A stretch of 64,000 nt of DNA. Origin: Corticium candelabrum (taxonomy: Eukaryota > Porifera > Homoscleromorpha > Homosclerophorida > Plakinidae). The notes under the pieces are model-generated. The model made no database searches. It had not been told where the DNA came from and saw only the letters and a program-made list of their open reading frames with translations. This document shows positions 59,885 through 64,000 of the stretch, piece by piece; position 1 is the first letter of the stretch, and the number at the start of each line of letters is the position of its first letter. The DNA lies in NCBI RefSeq assembly GCF_963422355.1, contig NC_085085.1, positions 13,925,485-13,989,484 on the forward strand, read 5' to 3'. The translations under genes and the position numbers were made by a program.

Positions 59885-60703
59885 ATGCATGCATGCATGC
59901 GTCTGTCTGTCTGTCTGTCTGTCTGTCAATACATATTTTCAAACATTGAACTGTTATACATCAACTGCAAATCACTAAAGTAAATCTATCTGTCTGTCTG
60001 CGTCCCTACCTCCATTGGATGTGTTGCAATTGACACAACGCATGCTGCAATGCCTTCCTCTTGCACACTGATCGGAGTACTCTACCCATAGAGACGAGAA
60101 TAGAGCAAAGTGTAGGCACACTGGCAGAAATTCTGTGGGTTCTTATTAGCAGTATTTAACATAACATTACTCGCTTGACATGATTGGGCACTTCTCATCA
60201 GTGATCAAAGTCTTGTTCATCATTGTCAGGGAGAACGAGGGACTGGAAATGTGTACAACAGCTTGAAACTAGCTGCTGCGGCATAAACACTGTAAATTGA
60301 TGCACGGAACTTCATTCTGTATGTTTGTCTTCTAGTATGTGTATAAGCAATAGTACATTGATGTAGATGCTGTGTGTATATGACAACTGCACAGTGTCAT
60401 GCTTCCATTAACTTATAATTTTATTATATCTGTTAGGCTTGTAAGAAGGCATTTGCAGGTGGCAACTTCTTTGAGCACGAGAACAAGCCGTTCTGTGAGT
60501 TTCACTACCACGAACGTCGAGGTAGTCTTTGCTACGGCTGCCATAAGCCAATCCTTGGTCGATGCATCACAGCAATGAGCAAGAAATTCCACCCAGAACA
60601 CTTTGTCTGCGCTTTCTGTCTCAAGCAATTGAACAAAGGAACATTCAAAGAGAGTCACGAAAAGCCGTACTGCCATCCATGCTTTATCAAGTTGTTTGGC
60701 TAG
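53747..60703 (+). CDS. PXN: Paxillin, focal-adhesion LD/LIM adaptor
   Basis: Six exons (53747-53759, 53999-54400, 56605-56853, 58128-58552, 58853-59083, 60437-60703) join in frame to 528 codons. The start [13 protein letters not shown] is the classical LD1 motif, split by intron 1 after four codons. Further LD motifs are [28 protein letters not shown] and [14 protein letters not shown]. The acidic Pro-rich region [11 protein letters not shown] lies between. Four LIM domains end the protein: [60 protein letters not shown] and [20 protein letters not shown], each with the expected Cys/His spacing. Human paxillin has five LD motifs; four are seen here. The protein scaffolds integrin signalling at focal adhesions, binding FAK and vinculin through LD motifs. 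Introns contain three MITE-like elements. Confidence 0.95.
54806..55239. mobile_element. MITE related to the element at 10351 (paxillin intron)
   Basis: The left end GGGCGTGTTCAATTTGCAG and the right end CTGCAAATCAACTCGCCCC are inverted with a few mismatches. The interior repeats GGAACTG/CAGTTCC and AACTGACGGAACTGAC words, as in 10351-10797. A 142-codon minus frame over it is Ser-rich and not credible as a gene. Confidence 0.6.
56147..56472. mobile_element. MITE with TA target duplication (Tc1/mariner-like)
   Basis: The ends CCATATTTCTTCGATTAAAC and GTTTAATCGAAGAAATATGG are perfect inverted repeats, flanked by TA on both sides (56145-56146, 56473-56474). The element is 326 bp long. A 2-bp TA duplication is the rule for Tc1/mariner-type elements. 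It lies in paxillin intron 2. Confidence 0.75.
59149..59695. mobile_element. MITE with TA target duplication (pogo/Tigger-like)
   Basis: The left end CAGTGAACTCCGCTTTATCT and the inverted right end (rc CAATAACCTCTGCTTTATCT) share about 25 bp including TTTATCTGCCAC. TA flanks both sides. CAGTGnACTCCGnTTTAT ends are typical of pogo/Tigger. A 79-codon plus frame inside is not credible. It is in paxillin intron 5. Confidence 0.65.
59836..59926. repeat. Compound (GT)n(GCAT)n(CTGT)n microsatellite
   Basis: GT units (59836-59882) are followed by GCAT units and then CTGT units. It is in paxillin intron 5, just right of the Tigger-like MITE. Confidence 0.95.
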
Positions 60704-61024
60704 AAGCAAACGGCTTTGAGTGCCGAAGGAGACTTGTAGGAATCAAATTTACTGATAGACTTTGACATTTAGACTTTGGAGTTGACTGTTTTGTTACAGT
60801 TTCGGGATGGAAAAGAGGGATTTTATGTCAGGTGGGGAAGTGTGATTATTATGATAGGATATTGCATACGATCTGTTGATTTGTCATTGTTGTCTGTTCC
60901 ACTCATTTCATTTTTGCCCATTAGGCATTTTTATTGGTATGGAATCGGGTTGATGTGGTATCTTGTTAATTAAAACGACTAAAAGTATGCCGACTATCCA
61001 GTTTCTACTGTAGATGCCAGTTGT
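60704..61024. other. Convergent 3' intergenic gap of paxillin and PPP4C
   Basis: Only 321 bp separate the stop codons of the two convergent genes, so the 3' untranslated regions may overlap. No other structure was seen. Confidence 0.5.
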
Positions 61025-61197
61025 CTACAGGAAGTAATCTGGGATAGGTTTCTTCATTGGCGTTCCTCTTGCCATCTGCAATGACATGCAAATCGGATTA
61101 TTTTAGCACTTGTTTGTCATTGTGTGTCTGGGTCAGTCTCATGTTAGTCTGCCTCTGTAAGCATGTATATCAGTATATGTATGTGCGTACTATGTAT

Positions 61198-61275
<78 letters not shown>

Positions 61276-62110
61276 CGTGTGCGTGTAGATCTGTAATGTG
61301 TACCTGAGGTGCTGCATCAAATATTGTGAATTCTTTTTGCAAATGTTCATCTAGCTCTAGTATCGCTGCGACATTGGCACACCGATAACAGTAGTTTGGC
61401 GCTGACCACACTGTGAGAACCGTTTCGTTGAAGTGCCACTTGTAGCCTTCCATGACTAGTTGATGTGCACGACAGATCATTTCAACGTTGTTGGATGCAT
61501 TGAACTACCCAACATTCATACAGCAGTTAGCATCTCTCTCCATGCACCAGTCAAACACCGTCTTACCTGTGCGACTACATCACTACCAAAGAGAAATCCG
61601 GCTCCTCGTGGACTGATCCCCCAACCTTCGATATCTGTGATGAGACGACACGTAATGCTCTGTCTATTATGTGCACATTGAATGTGGAACTAACCGTCTG
61701 GATCTGACCACAAGAGATCACACATAGCACCATCGTGAGGAACTTCCCGCTTCCTGTCAATCGCTCTAATCTGAAATCAGTAAGAGCAGTTTTGAATATC
61801 TATTGCTTGGACATTTCATAAAGAATCTGTAATGCCAATAACCCTTTCGTTGACCCTGCATGCAGACTGTGTAACATGCTTAAGGCCATACAAACTACAT
61901 ATATAGTTTTGCATCAGTGCCCACATCACTTGCAAACTTCCCGCATGCCCCTCCTCTAGACATCTGCATATGCACCATCTGCCATATTGTCAGGTGATCA
62001 CAGTCAACCAGGCAATATTGCGTTAATATTAAATTATGAGTAGAAGAATGTGTTAATATTAAACAGATACCACTTACTACTGTACACGTGTACCTAAATT
62101 CAGGACGAAG

Positions 62111-62183
<73 letters not shown>

Positions 62184-63629
62184 ATAGTAAAGGTTGAAGG
62201 GAGGTAGTTTGTCTTGTGTTGTTACTGTATTTAGCTGTGCGTTGTACGTGTGTTAGTAAGCCCCCAGTGTGAACTGCATTACTGTGTGATGCAATAGAAA
62301 TAAATATTATTATTATATTATTATTATTATTATATGTAGTTTGTATGGCCTAATTAACAATGTGCCGTCACACTATGATACTTATTATTACTAAGAAGGC
62401 AATAATTCCATTTTCCTAATGGGGGGCATTTCCAGATATTATGTAGACCTCCAGGTATTACGTTGAGACATGTGAAATGTCTCCAAAATGACAAAGAAAC
62501 CTTACAAGTTTGGCTATGCTGCACTGTTGTCAAAATTGGCAAATGTATTACAAACTGTTCAAAATGAGAAATTGATTGCCAATTTGTGGCTATCAGAATA
62601 GTTTTGTCTTCTTTCTTCTGTACATTTTGCTTCTCGCAGAACTTCTTTAATATAACATTGTTACAGCTGAAACTTGCGAGAACAAGGTAGAATGAACTGA
62701 AAAGTGTACCCAGAATGACAGAGAAATGGAACATTTAAAACAAACTAACGTGCATTCTTTGCTATGAATTTGAATGTCTGTCGTGCTCAACTAGATGAGC
62801 CTGGTTGATCATGAAATCTATTTCAATCTTTCCTCCCAATAAAAAGTTAATCATAAATTCTTATCGGCGATAAGTTATTGTAAATCAGTCTTTTTACAGA
62901 AACGTGAATCACAATGCCTGTTTCTGTGATTGAACCCGAACTGCTAAACCCTACTTAGTAGTTCACAATACCACTGCTGAGTTCAACGGCATGCCACTGA
63001 GCTCAGCAGCAATACAATGCCTGGTGCACTATGCCTGTGCCACACCATTGGAGTCAACTTCTACTCCAGCAGTGGACGGTGGAAGTAGCTGAGCAGCATC
63101 CCAAGGCATGTAATCAGTTCCATACTATGAATGCTATACAACAGTGACACACAGTACAGCATGTTGTGTGAGCCCTGCTGAGCTCAGCGGCAATACTGTG
63201 AACAGAAGTGTTTGGAGCAACGACCAACACTCCTATTGAACAAACATACATAGCTCGGTAATGCCGTCTTACCTGGTCTAACGTTGCAATGGATGGCGAC
63301 AACCCGCCATGTACACAAAAGATCTACGGAAACAACTGGCTTTGTGAGCATTACTTTACACGCCATGTACGACATGCTTACTTTGTTGTCAATGATTGCT
63401 GCAAGGCTAAGGTAGTCAAATATCTCTGTGCAATATCTCCATACATTTACCGACCCGTACTTCCGTAGACATTCATCATAAAAGCCATAAACCTATTATG
63501 AATGACAATCTTGTGATTAAATGTACATCATCGTATTAGTACTGTACATATACAGAAACGCATTACCTGTGTTATTTGCCGACTTTCATGGTTGCCTCGT
63601 ATTAGAGTTATTCTATCAGGATACCGTAC
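61025..63629 (-). CDS. PPP4C: PPP4C, protein phosphatase 4 catalytic subunit (5' end outside window)
   Basis: Minus-strand exons in order: 63567-63629 ([20 protein letters not shown]), about 63370-63480 ([35 protein letters not shown]), about 63272-63322 ([17 protein letters not shown]), about 61690-61772 ([25 protein letters not shown]), about 61560-61630 ([19 protein letters not shown]), 61304 to about 61500 ([40 protein letters not shown]), and a tiny last exon 61025-61075 coding [23 protein letters not shown] and the DYFL tail are PPP catalytic features; GWG/GSDVVAQFNA and the C-terminus distinguish PP4 from PP6. The DYFL end is the methylated C-terminus that controls regulatory-subunit binding. 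The N-terminal third, including GDIHG and GDFVDRG, lies right of the window. Confidence 0.93.
61201..61284. repeat. (GT)n microsatellite in the last PPP4C intron
   Basis: GT/GC dinucleotide tract directly past the donor of the penultimate PPP4C exon (61303). On the minus strand it reads as His-Thr, which only mimics a C-terminal extension. Confidence 0.95.
62112..62180. repeat. (AT)n microsatellite in PPP4C intron
   Basis: About 34 AT units. The remaining part of this 1.5-kb intron (61773-63271) shows no coding exon. Two similar blocks GAGCTCAGCAGCAATAC (62999) and GAGCTCAGCGGCAATAC (63179) are spaced about 180 bp apart. Confidence 0.9.
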
Positions 63630-63834
63630 CTACAACAGTATGTATAAGGTAATGATTAGTTGGTCGACAGTCTTTCTGTCTATCTGTTTCTCTGTCTGCT
63701 TGTCTGTCTGTCTTACCTAAAATTTAGCTGCATGTAGATATACTATTGACAGTATTCTTGTCTGTGCTACAGTTATGCTGTATTGTATTTGAAGGGCTAC
63801 AGATAGCCCTGGAGTAGAATGAATAAACGAACAT

Positions 63835-63843
63835 GTATGTGTG

Positions 63844-63898
<55 letters not shown>

Positions 63899-63904
63899 TT
63901 GTGT

Positions 63905-63959
<55 letters not shown>

Positions 63960-63990
63960 TCTGTCTATCTGTCTGTCTGTCTGTCTGTCC
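63835..63990. repeat. Compound (GT)n and (CTGT)n microsatellite
   Basis: Two GT tracts separated by a GGTGTGTTGTGTGG interruption, then a CTGT/CTAT run to the right edge. It is in an intron of PPP4C. Confidence 0.95.
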
Positions 63991-64000
63991 ACCTATCCGC

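Noticed and set aside
63717-63992. 91-codon minus frame of His-Thr repeats
   Set aside because: It is the reading of the (GT)n tract at the right edge.

Overview
This window is nuclear DNA from a compact animal genome. The protein-coding genes are cut into short exons by GT-AG introns, many only about 55-100 bp long. Several families are animal-specific or animal-typical: MNT (Mad/Mxd-type bHLH), MORC2, a T-box factor, paxillin with LD motifs and four LIM domains, and an SLC13 carrier. Gene density (14 genes in 64 kb), many TIR domains and MITE-filled introns suggest an early-branching metazoan, most likely a sponge. The sponge assignment is inference. No rRNA, tRNA, CRISPR or bacterial operon structure was seen.

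Layout, left to right. 1-329 (-): 5' part of a probable mitochondrial membrane protein, running off the edge. 1985-8314 (+): VPS33A. 8429-11449 (-): TMEM248/TMEM219-like membrane protein. 11851-12863 (-): MNT. 13356-15191 (+): protein with two tandem TIR domains. 15539-25078 (+): MORC2. 26706-28868 (+): T-box factor with an eh1 motif. 29701-33761 (+): SLC13 sodium/dicarboxylate-type carrier. 33880-34960: repeat-rich non-coding DNA. 35276-36781 (+): bacterial-style sulfatase. 37490-38856 (+): DUF218-LACC1 fusion, copy 1. 39434-43132 (-): SNRNP40 (U5 snRNP WD40). 43240-47083 (+): TIR-armadillo protein. About 49090-50632 (+): SAM-domain protein. 51976-53388 (+): DUF218-LACC1 fusion, copy 2. 53747-60703 (+): paxillin. 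61025 to beyond 63629 (-): PPP4C, 5' end outside the window.

The housekeeping genes (VPS33A, MORC2, SNRNP40, PPP4C, paxillin) look intact and I joined most of their exons in frame. Exon models for VPS33A, MNT, TIR-TIR, T-box, TIR-ARM, both LACC1 copies and paxillin sum to whole codons, which supports them.

The most unusual part is 37-53 kb. Two paralogues fuse an N-terminal DUF218 (YdcF/SanA-like) domain to a LACC1/FAMIN purine-enzyme domain. They flank a TIR-ARM gene whose exons are almost all one armadillo repeat with phase-1 ends, and a SAM-domain gene. TIR, ARM and SAM are the modules of SARM1, here split between neighbouring genes. A second TIR gene lies at 13.4 kb. A joint role in nucleotide/NAD or purine-based immunity is speculation; the architectures are directly readable. 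Other notable items are three inferred GC-AG introns, several MITE families (two copies with exact TAA target duplications), a nested inverted-repeat element in SNRNP40, and a recurring GTTCATCGGACA motif around the SAM/LACC1 genes.
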